DNA of 64,000 bases from Ferruginibacter sp. (GTDB lineage Bacteria; Bacteroidota; Bacteroidia; Chitinophagales; Chitinophagaceae), in NCBI GenBank assembly GCA_019638575.1, contig JAHBTN010000006.1, positions 62,001 to 126,000 of the forward strand. Reading direction: 5' to 3'. The position numbers and the translations under genes are program-made. Of this stretch, positions 27,045-35,889 are shown piece after piece. The notes under the pieces were generated by a model. The model had not been told where the DNA came from, did no database searches, and saw only the letters and a list, made by a program, of their open reading frames with translations. Positions within the stretch are counted from its first letter, which is position 1; every line of letters starts with the position of its first letter.

Positions 27045-27146
27045 GCGGTAAAAATAAGAAAGAGATGCAAACGGGGGTTCTATTTATTTTGTATTTGCAA
27101 TTTGCAATACCTAGATGTATAAGGAACTGTAAAATATTTTTAGTAT

Positions 27147-27178
27147 AAAAAAAAGAGCCAGCCAAGAATGGCCGGCCC
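27147..27178 (-). terminator. Intrinsic terminator of the SusC/SusD unit
   Basis: On the - strand GGGCCGGCC, loop ATTCTT, GGCTGGCTC (9 bp with two G-U pairs), followed by eight T. It sits 62 bases past the SusD stop. Confidence 0.85.
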
Positions 27179-27239
27179 TTAAACTAACTGCTAATATTTA
27201 TTAACTGCAGCTTGCTTTGACATATGAGAAAAACAACTT

Positions 27240-29147
27240 TTAATGTTTTGCCCACCAAAGTGGTGTAAGTACTTCATCAGGTCCCCCTAATAAAGAAACG
27301 GCCTGGTTGTAACCTGTTAAATTACTGTTTTTTAATCCTGATGGGTACCGTACCCGTTGTGGGAAAAATTGCACATTGCTTGTCATGTAATTACCTGCAG
27401 TTAGTGCCGGTAAATTTGGCAAAGTGTTTTCAATAACAGGGTTTTCAAAAAATGGAAGTCCCAGCCTGCGGTTGTCGTTCCATGCTTCTAATGGCACCCA
27501 TGGAGTTTGTGCAATAAATTTTTGTGTGATGATCTTTGTTAACCTGTCGTTTCTTACCGTACCATTTTTGTACAAATCGTTTTTAGGATAATTGATAGTG
27601 GCAACACCTGGTGTATTTGTATAACCATCTACATAGTCCATGTTATAAGTGGCGCCCGGCTCGGCAGTATGGTTCCAATTAACAGAGGTTCCGGCCCTGT
27701 TGTAATCTGTTGAAGCCAGGTAAGTATTTACAAAAGATGATACACCCCAGTAATCAAAACTTGCCCTGATGCCATTTTCATAAGCTACTTGTCCTGATGA
27801 AGGAATAGACCAACCTCTTTCAGCAGCTTCTGCTATTAAGAAATAGGTTTCCCAGGGAGCAAAAAATATCCGTTTACTGGTGCTGGCCCTGAACTGTTGT
27901 GTTAACCTGGGTATTGTTCCAGAAAATAATCTTACCTGGTTATTAGAGCCCTTTGCACCCCAGTCTCCGCCAGGAAAAGCATTCCAGTTGTACTTGGCAT
28001 CAATAGTTTTAACAATGGTACTTCCATTCATCAGGTTGCGAACAGTAGTTTCTGCATCATTATCCCAGCTTGGGTATGTGCAAAAATTAGGGTTGGTAAA
28101 ATCGCCGGGAAGAATATATGTTTTGTATGCCCTTGGATCGATTGAATAAGGCAATCCATCTAACCAATATCCGGCCATTGGGAAATTGGTAGTAGTGGGA
28201 AAATGGTCCAGGTATCTTTGACCGATATAGTTGGCAGGCTTGATATAAGATTGCAAAGAAGCCGGTAATTGCGACTGGCTGGTTACTCCGCCTAAACCTG
28301 TATATAAAGTATTGAGTGTGGCAGTCAGGTAATGTGGGTTCCATTCACGGCTCATTACGCCGGTATATGAATTCCAACCTCCGGTTTCTGCAACCTGGAA
28401 CATATCGTCTGCTGAAGTTATAAGATCGCCGGCAACAGCATTCTCAAACTCAGATTTAGCTTTGGCTGCATCCACTTCTGATAAACGCATGGCAAGACGA
28501 AGGCGCAGTGAATTGGCATACTTTCTCCATTTTGTATAATTGTATCCATAAGCCGGATCAAGTTTACCAAGAGTTGAAGGGTTCACTACCGTTACATCTA
28601 ATTTTGATGAAGCGTCTTTCAACTCATCAAGCATAAAATAATATACATCTTTTACACTTGAAAACTCTGGATTAACCCCCTGAAACCCATTGATGGGAAT
28701 TGGCCCAAGCAGGTCAGTTAATTCACTCATCAGGTAAGCCCTCCATATACGTGCCACCTGTAAAAGGTTACCTGTGTATGGCTTTACATTGCCCGAAGCA
28801 ATTTTTTCGTTGGCTATTTGAATGGCAGTATTGGCTGTGTTGAGCCAGCTTGAAATATAACCGTTGTAATAATCGCTTGTCCAGCCATCATTATAGCTTC
28901 CGCCAGAAAGACCGGTACCATTAAAGGATGTATGCCCGGCTACTTCCCAGTAAAGTACAAAAATCCTTTCGGCAATATGTGGATCCATTTGGGCGCCACC
29001 GATTGAATTATTGATGAAATACTCAACCTGCACCTGGTCGGCATTTGCCGCCGTGGGATTTACGTTTATTTCATCAAATTTTTTACACGATGCCAGCAAA
29101 ACAGTAGCTGCTAGCGGCATGTATAATTTTGATAGTATCTTTTTCAT
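27240..29147 (-). CDS. SusD/RagB family nutrient-binding outer-membrane lipoprotein
   Basis: 635 residues. Lipoprotein signal ending LLASCKKF (Cys at about 21). The mature protein is of the SusD-like type 2 group: helical TPR-like core with ARIWRAYLMSELTDLLGPIPING, KWRKYANSLRLRLAMRLSEVD, and AWNDNRRLGLPFFENP. SusD proteins cap the SusC pore and capture glycan oligomers. It is 21 bases after the SusC gene and ends with a terminator. The ligand is unknown; no glycosidase lies in this unit. Confidence 0.95.
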   Translation of the reverse strand: MKKILSKLYMPLAATVLLASCKKFDEINVNPTAANADQVQVEYFINNSIGGAQMDPHIAERIFVLYWEVAGHTSFNGTGLSGGSYNDGWTSDYYNGYISSWLNTANTAIQIANEKIASGNVKPYTGNLLQVARIWRAYLMSELTDLLGPIPINGFQGVNPEFSSVKDVYYFMLDELKDASSKLDVTVVNPSTLGKLDPAYGYNYTKWRKYANSLRLRLAMRLSEVDAAKAKSEFENAVAGDLITSADDMFQVAETGGWNSYTGVMSREWNPHYLTATLNTLYTGLGGVTSQSQLPASLQSYIKPANYIGQRYLDHFPTTTNFPMAGYWLDGLPYSIDPRAYKTYILPGDFTNPNFCTYPSWDNDAETTVRNLMNGSTIVKTIDAKYNWNAFPGGDWGAKGSNNQVRLFSGTIPRLTQQFRASTSKRIFFAPWETYFLIAEAAERGWSIPSSGQVAYENGIRASFDYWGVSSFVNTYLASTDYNRAGTSVNWNHTAEPGATYNMDYVDGYTNTPGVATINYPKNDLYKNGTVRNDRLTKIITQKFIAQTPWVPLEAWNDNRRLGLPFFENPVIENTLPNLPALTAGNYMTSNVQFFPQRVRYPSGLKNSNLTGYNQAVSLLGGPDEVLTPLWWAKH

Positions 29148-29168
29148 AATTGTATGTTTTATTTTTTA

Positions 29169-32100
29169 TCAGAATGTTAATGATAGGTTTACCAGGAATG
29201 TGCGGATGGAAGGGGCACTTCCGTTTTCGAAACCAACGGCATTGGTACCTGTAGCAAAAACTGATTCAGGGTCGAGACCGTTCAAGTGGCTTTTAATTAA
29301 CCATACATTATTGCATGACACACCAACCCTTGCTTTTTGGATGGGTGTTTTTGATAAGAGCCTGCCGGGCAGATCGTATTGCAATTGTATTTGCCTAAGC
29401 CTTACATTGGTTGCATCATACAGGTTAGCTTCTGTAATACCGAGGTTGTTGACGCCGGCAACTGCATTCCAGTATTGTTGTGGGGATACTTTTTTTGTGT
29501 TTTGTACATAGCTGCTGGTAGATGCATCCCATATCACACCATCTACTACCATGCTATCCCTGCCGCCATTAGCAACAGTTACAGAAGAAGTACCCATTTG
29601 TTGCATATCGGCCAAAGTACCTGAGAACATTTTCCCTCCAATCCTTGCATCTACAAGAAATGATAGTGCCAGGCCTTTATAACTAAATGTATTGGTAAGA
29701 CCTAGAATTGCTTTGGGTTGTTGATTGCCCAGTCTTATAGTTACCGGATCTCTTTCTGGTAATCCATTTCCATTTAATAAAATCCTGCCAAACTCAGGTT
29801 TTGTTTTATCAGTAACACGTTTGTATTGTGTACCATAAATATCACCATATCTTTCGCCTACAACAGCAAGTATGGAAATATCATCGTAACCGCCGAGGCC
29901 ATAAGTGGTAACGCCAGGATAAAGGTCTTTGATAAGATTTTTATTGGTAGAGTAGTTGGCAGAAACATTCCACTGTAATGAATTTGGATTTGTCAGTATT
30001 CTTGCATCTGCAACAATTTCAATACCGCTGTTTTGAATATTACCTGCATTGATCTTTTTTGAATTGTAGCCACTCATCGGATCCATTGGCAAGTTTAAAA
30101 GTTGGTTTGTAGCATTTGATTTATACCATGCAAAATCAATACCCAGCCTGTTATTTAAGAAACGTAATTCTGCACCTAATTCGGTAGATTTTATAAGTTC
30201 GCTTCTTACATTGGGATCAAGCAATACCCTGTCTCTTGATGCAGTAGTATTTCCATTAGGGTCTTTACCAATGCCATAAACATTGTAAAGCTGGTAAGCT
30301 GGTAAATCGTTACCTACTGTTGCATACGAGGCCCTTAGTTTACCATAGCTTAACCAGTCTGGTCTTTTTATCCCAATGTTTTCAAGCATTTCGGTAAATA
30401 TATAACTCATGCTAAAAGAAGGATAGAAGAAAGAACGGTTAGATTTACTAAGAGCAGATGACCAGTCGTTACGTGCAGTGATATCAAGGTACAGGTAACC
30501 ATCCCAGTTAAACTGAACTGAACCATAAACTGAGTTTATTTTCTTTTGGTTGAAGCCTTCACCTACCTCAGGGCTATTAACTCCATTATTTATTGCAAAT
30601 AAATTTGGCACTACCAATTCACCTGCACTGGCATTTAAAGAAGAATACTTCTGGTGCATGAGGTTACCGCCAAGAGTGGCAGAACCACCCAATTTACCAA
30701 ACAGGTTATCTTTTGTAGCTGTAATTAATGTACCGAAATTGGTTTCCCTGAATGTTTGTTTACCTAGGCTATATCGGCCGGTTGATGTTAGAGGGCTGCC
30801 TGCATAAGTTTTTGCATCAGATTCGGTAGTGTACATATCTGCACCTCCTTTTACTTCAGCTGTTAGCCAGTTTGTAAATTTATATTTTAAAGAACCATTC
30901 AGGATAAAGCGGTTTCTTTCATCCTGGTTTTGGTTATACTTGCTGTTCCAGTATGGGTTCACCTGGTTGCCTGCGCCACTCCACCAAATCATATTTCCAA
31001 ATTCGTTTGTAGCATCTTTAAAATCCCTGATATCAATTGATCGTGGCAAAAGGTTCATCATATAATATCCGTTGGTTGGGTTGGGGCCACCGATGGGGCG
31101 GTTATTTGCAACTGCATTGGTATATTGAATTTTTGTATCAGTTATCCAGCGGTCGCTGTTTCCAAATGTACTTATGGCCCTTGCCATCAGGTTTGTCCTG
31201 CTAAGTTTTGCACCGGGTAACATGCTCTTATCATCTAACCGGTTAAAAGAGGTATAGATGGATGTACGCTGAATTTGTTGTTGAAAAGAAACATTATAGT
31301 TTTGGGTGGTTCCGTTTTTACTGAAATAATTCCCTACATTATCATAAGCTTTAAGAGGTACCTGCTGCCCATTCCAGTTAGTAACCTGTTGCCCTGCAAT
31401 TTTTGGACCCCAGCTTAGTGTAGAAGTCTGGTTATACACATTATCTGAACCCTGCCCAAAATCACTTTGTATTTTAGGCGATGTAAAAATACTTTCAAAA
31501 CCTATGGCTGATGAAACGGTAATACCAAGGCCTTTTTGTTTTTTACCAGATTTGGTGGTAATCATTACAACACCGTTACCTGCCCTTGAACCGTACAAGG
31601 CTGCAGCAGATGGGCCTTTTAATACTGATATGTTTTCGATATCATCTGGATTGATATCGGCGATACCGTTACCCATATCAAGCGAGGGGTTCCAATAATC
31701 GTTATTGCTGGCACCGGTGAAATTATCCATTGGTACACCATCAACAATTATTAAAGGCTGGTTACTACCGGTAAGTGAGTTATATCCTCTTAATACCATT
31801 TTAGATGAACCTGCAGGCCCGTTGCTGGAGCGTATTACCTGCAAGCCGGCCACCTTACCTGTTAAGGCATTTGCCAGGTTGGGTTCACGGGCATCTACCA
31901 GGCTTTGTCCTTTAATTTCCTGCACGGCATACCCCAGCGATTTTTTTTGCCGCTTTATACCCAACGCCGTTACCACAACTCCTGTCAATTCTGTAGTAGC
32001 TTCGGTTAATTTTACATCAGCCACACCGGCAGCATCAGGAGTTACTTCCTGTGTATTAAAACCTACCGAACTGATTACAAGTTTGCCACCGGGAGCGATG

Positions 32101-32297
32101 GAGATTTTAAAAACACCATTCAGGTTGGATGTTACCTGGTTGGTGGTTCCTTTTTCTTTGATGGTGGCAGATGGTACAGGGTTTCCATCAGGGCCATGTA
32201 CCGTACCTGTCACCTGTTTTTTTTCTTGTGCACTAACATCCAGGAAGCACACAAGTGCCATCATTACTGGCATTAGCATTTTTAGCAGTTTTTTCAT
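29169..32297 (-). CDS. SusC/RagA family TonB-linked outer-membrane protein
   Basis: 1042 residues: signal peptide to ~24 (DVSAQ), a carboxypeptidase-regulatory-like beta-sandwich (VTGTVHGPDGNPVPSATI), a TonB box near TELTGVVVTALGI, a plug domain (LANALTGKVAGLQV, IIVDGVPMDN, NISVLKGPSAAALYGSRAGNG) and a long beta-barrel ending in NLSLTF. It imports SusD-bound ligands using TonB energy. Directly follows the ROK regulator gene (94 bases) on the same strand. Confidence 0.96.
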   Translation of the reverse strand: MKKLLKMLMPVMMALVCFLDVSAQEKKQVTGTVHGPDGNPVPSATIKEKGTTNQVTSNLNGVFKISIAPGGKLVISSVGFNTQEVTPDAAGVADVKLTEATTELTGVVVTALGIKRQKKSLGYAVQEIKGQSLVDAREPNLANALTGKVAGLQVIRSSNGPAGSSKMVLRGYNSLTGSNQPLIIVDGVPMDNFTGASNNDYWNPSLDMGNGIADINPDDIENISVLKGPSAAALYGSRAGNGVVMITTKSGKKQKGLGITVSSAIGFESIFTSPKIQSDFGQGSDNVYNQTSTLSWGPKIAGQQVTNWNGQQVPLKAYDNVGNYFSKNGTTQNYNVSFQQQIQRTSIYTSFNRLDDKSMLPGAKLSRTNLMARAISTFGNSDRWITDTKIQYTNAVANNRPIGGPNPTNGYYMMNLLPRSIDIRDFKDATNEFGNMIWWSGAGNQVNPYWNSKYNQNQDERNRFILNGSLKYKFTNWLTAEVKGGADMYTTESDAKTYAGSPLTSTGRYSLGKQTFRETNFGTLITATKDNLFGKLGGSATLGGNLMHQKYSSLNASAGELVVPNLFAINNGVNSPEVGEGFNQKKINSVYGSVQFNWDGYLYLDITARNDWSSALSKSNRSFFYPSFSMSYIFTEMLENIGIKRPDWLSYGKLRASYATVGNDLPAYQLYNVYGIGKDPNGNTTASRDRVLLDPNVRSELIKSTELGAELRFLNNRLGIDFAWYKSNATNQLLNLPMDPMSGYNSKKINAGNIQNSGIEIVADARILTNPNSLQWNVSANYSTNKNLIKDLYPGVTTYGLGGYDDISILAVVGERYGDIYGTQYKRVTDKTKPEFGRILLNGNGLPERDPVTIRLGNQQPKAILGLTNTFSYKGLALSFLVDARIGGKMFSGTLADMQQMGTSSVTVANGGRDSMVVDGVIWDASTSSYVQNTKKVSPQQYWNAVAGVNNLGITEANLYDATNVRLRQIQLQYDLPGRLLSKTPIQKARVGVSCNNVWLIKSHLNGLDPESVFATGTNAVGFENGSAPSIRTFLVNLSLTF

Positions 32298-32391
32298 TTT
32301 AGTTTTTATTTTTTGTTATTAAAAAAGAAGTAGCTAAACCATTCAGTGCTTTACAAAGGGTAATGTTTTTTAATTTTTTAAGGGTAAATAA

Positions 32392-33603
32392 CTAAGCAAC
32401 TTCGGTAATCCTGTTTTTTATCAAATCCAGTTCATCGTAATTTTCCATCACAAGGGCTGCTGCACCAACCAGCTCGGCCTGGTAACCAAGTGAAGAAATT
32501 TCAACTTCCGTATCCTGTGCTATTTTTGGAATACAATGTTCATTAATGGCCTGCTGTATTGGGGTTAGCCATAGTTTGCCCGCCTTTGATCCCCGGCCGC
32601 TCAATACAATCAGTTCGGGGTTTAACAAATGGATGAGGATGGCCACACCACGGCCAATATTATACCCGGCTTCTGACAATAGCTCCACAGAAAACTTATC
32701 GCCATTGATGGCGGCGTCCATTATTTTTTCAGAAGCGGTTTCAATGTCATCAACCGAAATATTTTTAAGATTGGATATTTTTCCCTGCTGTAGCGCTTTT
32801 ACAGCTTTTTCTACAATCATCAACAGCGATGTTTCCGTTTCAAGGCAGCCCATTTTACCACAACTGCATATCTTATTATTTGAAAAAAGGGGGATATGGC
32901 TGAACTCGCCGGCAAAACCATTATAACCCCTGAACAATTCACCTTTCAATATCATACCAAGGCCAACACCCCAACCCATATTTATCACCATCGCATTTTG
33001 TTTACCCCTGGCTGCACCAAACCGGTATTCTGCCAGGGCAATCAGGCTTGAGTCGTTATCTATAAGTACCGGTATATCTACCACTGCTTCTATTTCGCCT
33101 ACAATGGTTGATCCTTTTTTTGTTTTAAGGAAAGAATGATTGATGCCTTTTGCCACATCCACAAAGCCCGGCATACCAATACCAATACCGATTATCTTCT
33201 CTTTTGCAATCCCCGACGATTCAATATGCTTATATATATGTGTTGTTAACTGGCTGAGTGCATCCGGGTTATTGGCTAAGGGGATATATACTTTTGTAAC
33301 CTCACCTACAGTTTTATTATTGATGCCGATTGTTGAGATCTTTGTTATCAACTGATCCATCGATACTGCCACCACGTACATCTGGTCCGGCTTTAATGAA
33401 TACATAAGTGGGCGCCTGCCCCCGGTTGAATTTGCAAAGCCTGTTTCTATCACAATATTTTCATCTACCAATTCTGATAAAACCCTTGTGGTAAGCGGAA
33501 TACTTTTTTGTGTAAGTTCACATAGGTCGCCACAACATAGCTCATTATTAAAATAAAGATGTTTTACTATGTTACGCTTATAAACAGTTTGCTTTTTAAG
33601 CAT
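32392..33603 (-). CDS. ROK family transcriptional regulator (NagC/XylR-like)
   Basis: 403 residues. Residues ~8-70 form a winged helix-turn-helix, the rest a ROK sugar-kinase-like fold with IGIGMPGFVD, IDNDSSLIAL, and the zinc site His236 (GEFSHIP) plus Cys246, Cys248 and Cys253 (CSCGKMGC). ROK repressors release DNA on binding a sugar or sugar phosphate. It is upstream of and codirectional with SusC/SusD and so probably controls them; its own upstream region holds paired inverted repeats that could be operators. Confidence 0.93.
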   Translation of the reverse strand: MLKKQTVYKRNIVKHLYFNNELCCGDLCELTQKSIPLTTRVLSELVDENIVIETGFANSTGGRRPLMYSLKPDQMYVVAVSMDQLITKISTIGINNKTVGEVTKVYIPLANNPDALSQLTTHIYKHIESSGIAKEKIIGIGIGMPGFVDVAKGINHSFLKTKKGSTIVGEIEAVVDIPVLIDNDSSLIALAEYRFGAARGKQNAMVINMGWGVGLGMILKGELFRGYNGFAGEFSHIPLFSNNKICSCGKMGCLETETSLLMIVEKAVKALQQGKISNLKNISVDDIETASEKIMDAAINGDKFSVELLSEAGYNIGRGVAILIHLLNPELIVLSGRGSKAGKLWLTPIQQAINEHCIPKIAQDTEVEISSLGYQAELVGAAALVMENYDELDLIKNRITEVA

Positions 33604-34215
33604 GGGTAAAATTTTGAGACTAAAGTAAAATAAACTTTCTAATAAAATTAATAAAGTTTCTATCTTTTTTTAAAAAGTTTATCAACATTCAAACTTTTTT
33701 TAAAATCATTGACAAATAAGTATTACATAACTCTTTAATTTTGTTGCTTTTAAGTTGTTAATCCTTTGCAGTATAATTTTGAAATAATTTATTTACAGGT
33801 ATGAAACTTTTATTAAATATTTGAGCTTCCATACTATTATTCATATTTATCACCATTTTTTTTATCAACTCTTAATAAATATATAATAAGGCCTCAGCGT
33901 AAAACTTTCGTAAAACAGTTTTTAATTAAATCAATCTATGGCGCTGAATTTTTTATCAAACAAAATCTATTGCCTGTAAAAAAAGCAATTATGGAGTTGC
34001 TGATTTTTTAGCTATACAAATGCAAAGCATTTTATTTTTTGCAAAAGGGTTTACTGTAAAGTATGAAATGGACAGATGATTTAATTTAGTACATATCATC
34101 AAAGCTGAAATGCTAACTCAAATTTTGTCTGTAATTTTTTGGGTGAGGGATTGAAACTGCAAGTAAACTTTTACTTTAAAACATTTAATAAATGGATATA
34201 AAATGCAGAAGGATT
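33604..34215. other. Gene-free region with inverted repeats upstream of the ROK gene
   Basis: 612 bases, very A/T-rich, no coding ORF seen. Nearest the ROK start are AAACTTT (33632-33638) and AAAGTTT (33653-33659) facing each other, then AAAAAGTTT (33672-33680) and AAACTTTTT (33691-33699) with a 10-base spacer. The rest shows no feature I can name. Confidence 0.5.
33632..33699. promoter_or_regulatory. Candidate ROK operator cluster (AAAGTTT/AAACTTT inverted repeats)
   Basis: Four half-sites in 68 bases: an AAACTTT-N14-AAAGTTT pair and an AAAAAGTTT-N10-AAACTTTTT pair, 29 bases upstream of the ROK start. Autoregulation by ROK proteins through A/T-rich palindromes is known for the family. The A/T-rich background makes chance matches possible. 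Confidence 0.35.
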
Positions 34216-34743
34216 TTATTTTGTTAAACTATAGATGATATAATTAGGATTTTCAGCAAACGGGTTTGCAGTTTTTTTAAATTCCAGTTTTTCTAAAAGT
34301 CGTGTTGAATTTTGATTGTCCTTATGAGTACAGGCTTCTATCAACTGTATGTTCATTACTCCTGTGGCATAGTCAATAACTTTTTCAGCAGCTTCTTTCA
34401 TGATGCCCTGCCCTTGAAAAGCTGGTAAGAGTTCGTAGCCGATTTCGCATTTGTTGTTTTCGTCTGACAGGTCAAAAAGGCAAATAGTGCCGGCAAAAGA
34501 ATCATCACTGCTTAATGTGATTGCCCAATAAACAGAAATATTTTTTTTGATGTACCCATTAATGTTATTGATGAAATTTCTTGCATCATCAATAGTTTCA
34601 CTGGCCTGCCTGTCAAGATATTTGTTTATTTCACTGTTTGAACGCAAGGTTAAAATATGCTGGTCGTCGGTTATTGCTAATTGCCTTAAGGTTAACCGTT
34701 GGGTTTTTAAAACTGGAAAAGGGTTGAAAGAAATATGAAGCAT
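34216..34743 (-). CDS. GNAT family N-acetyltransferase (RimJ/RimL type)
   Basis: 175 residues. Begins with the RimL-like TQRLTLRQLAITDDQHIL and carries the acetyl-CoA binding motif A as ELLPAFQGQGIMKEAA (Q-x-x-G-x-G region, about residues 105-120), followed by EACTHKDNQNSTRLLEKLEF. Acetylates a protein N-terminus or a small amine; substrate unknown. It stands alone between gene-free DNA and the esterase gene. Confidence 0.9.
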   Translation of the reverse strand: MLHISFNPFPVLKTQRLTLRQLAITDDQHILTLRSNSEINKYLDRQASETIDDARNFINNINGYIKKNISVYWAITLSSDDSFAGTICLFDLSDENNKCEIGYELLPAFQGQGIMKEAAEKVIDYATGVMNIQLIEACTHKDNQNSTRLLEKLEFKKTANPFAENPNYIIYSLTK

Positions 34744-34803
34744 TAAAAACTATTTTTCTGTTTAAAGATAGCGAATCAATATTGCCCAGGATATTGCTGC
34801 CGT

Positions 34804-35664
34804 TTATTCTTCAGTTGATGGATATAATAACCTGAAAGCATTAAATACAGCCTGGTGCGTTACAGTAGTATGGTTTTCTAATGGCAGGTAATCAAAATAA
34901 ACTTTTACAGATTTGCTTTTACTTTCTTTTATTTTTTCAGCCAGTAAATTGGCATCCACTTCCATTACATGGTTATCCCATCCGGGGCTTAATCCTTCTT
35001 TGCTAACACCAATATAAATAGAAGTTGGCGTGTTGAAATTTGCTGATAGAATTTCGGGGTTTGTTTTTAAAAGGGCGCCGTCGTTCCACCAAAGGCTTGG
35101 GCTTACTATAATATATTTATTAAATAGAGTTGGTTTTGTAAATAATATTTCTGTAGCCAATAAACCGGCAAATGATTGGCCAATGATGGTATTTTGATGG
35201 TTTGTGTTATATTTTTTATTGATGTAGGGTTGTAGTTCCTGTTCAATAAAACTGATAAATTTTGCAGAGCCACCCCCTGTTGGTGCAAGTTGTTTGTCAA
35301 TTGCAAAATTACTGGGCCCGGTAAAATCCCTGCGTCGGTCCACATTTGCAATACCCACAACAATTGATTTAGGCACCCTGTTTATCCAGGGAAAATTATT
35401 GTATTGTACAATACCGGCAATATGAAAAAAATCTTCATCAATTGCACCATCTAAAATATAAATGACCGGGTACCTGGTGCTGTCTGTGTTTTTATAGCCT
35501 TCGGGTAAATAAATGTTCAGTACCCTGTTTTCGGATAAAATATTTGAATAGAGTTGGTCGATATTCCCAATTATTAGCGGTTTGCTTTGGGATGTTTTTA
35601 CCTGTGCGTTAGTGGTTAAACTTATTAGCAGTAATAATAAATATAGAAAACAAATTCTTCTCAT
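34804..35664 (-). CDS. Secreted alpha/beta hydrolase, putative esterase (esterase D / IroE type)
   Basis: 286 residues with a signal peptide ending near TTNAQ. Alpha/beta-hydrolase features: YLPEGYKNTDSTRYPVIYILDG, the nucleophile elbow IGQSFAGLLA (GxSxG) and a probable catalytic His in LPLENHTTVTHQA. The class includes siderophore esterases and acetyl-xylan esterases, but no neighbour points to a substrate. Paralogous in type to the gene at 53347, which lacks a signal peptide. Confidence 0.88.
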   Translation of the reverse strand: MRRICFLYLLLLLISLTTNAQVKTSQSKPLIIGNIDQLYSNILSENRVLNIYLPEGYKNTDSTRYPVIYILDGAIDEDFFHIAGIVQYNNFPWINRVPKSIVVGIANVDRRRDFTGPSNFAIDKQLAPTGGGSAKFISFIEQELQPYINKKYNTNHQNTIIGQSFAGLLATEILFTKPTLFNKYIIVSPSLWWNDGALLKTNPEILSANFNTPTSIYIGVSKEGLSPGWDNHVMEVDANLLAEKIKESKSKSVKVYFDYLPLENHTTVTHQAVFNAFRLLYPSTEE

Positions 35665-35889
35665 TTTTATAATTTAATAAACCAATGTATAAAGATATAG
35701 CTCATATTCTATCATTGTAAAAAATCTTTACTTAAAGATGTATTCATTAAATAGCATTTTTAACAACTTGCATTTCAGCGTTAAGAACTATAATGTTGGT
35801 AATCTTTATGGTTGCCTTTGAGAGTATGAAATATTCCAAAGCCAACAAAACCGGTTTGTTGCTTTTGAAATTTAATGAAGAATTAAATT

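Noticed and set aside
31705-32322. 205-residue + strand frame
   Set aside because: Antisense to the SusC N-terminus and plug; no recognisable domain.
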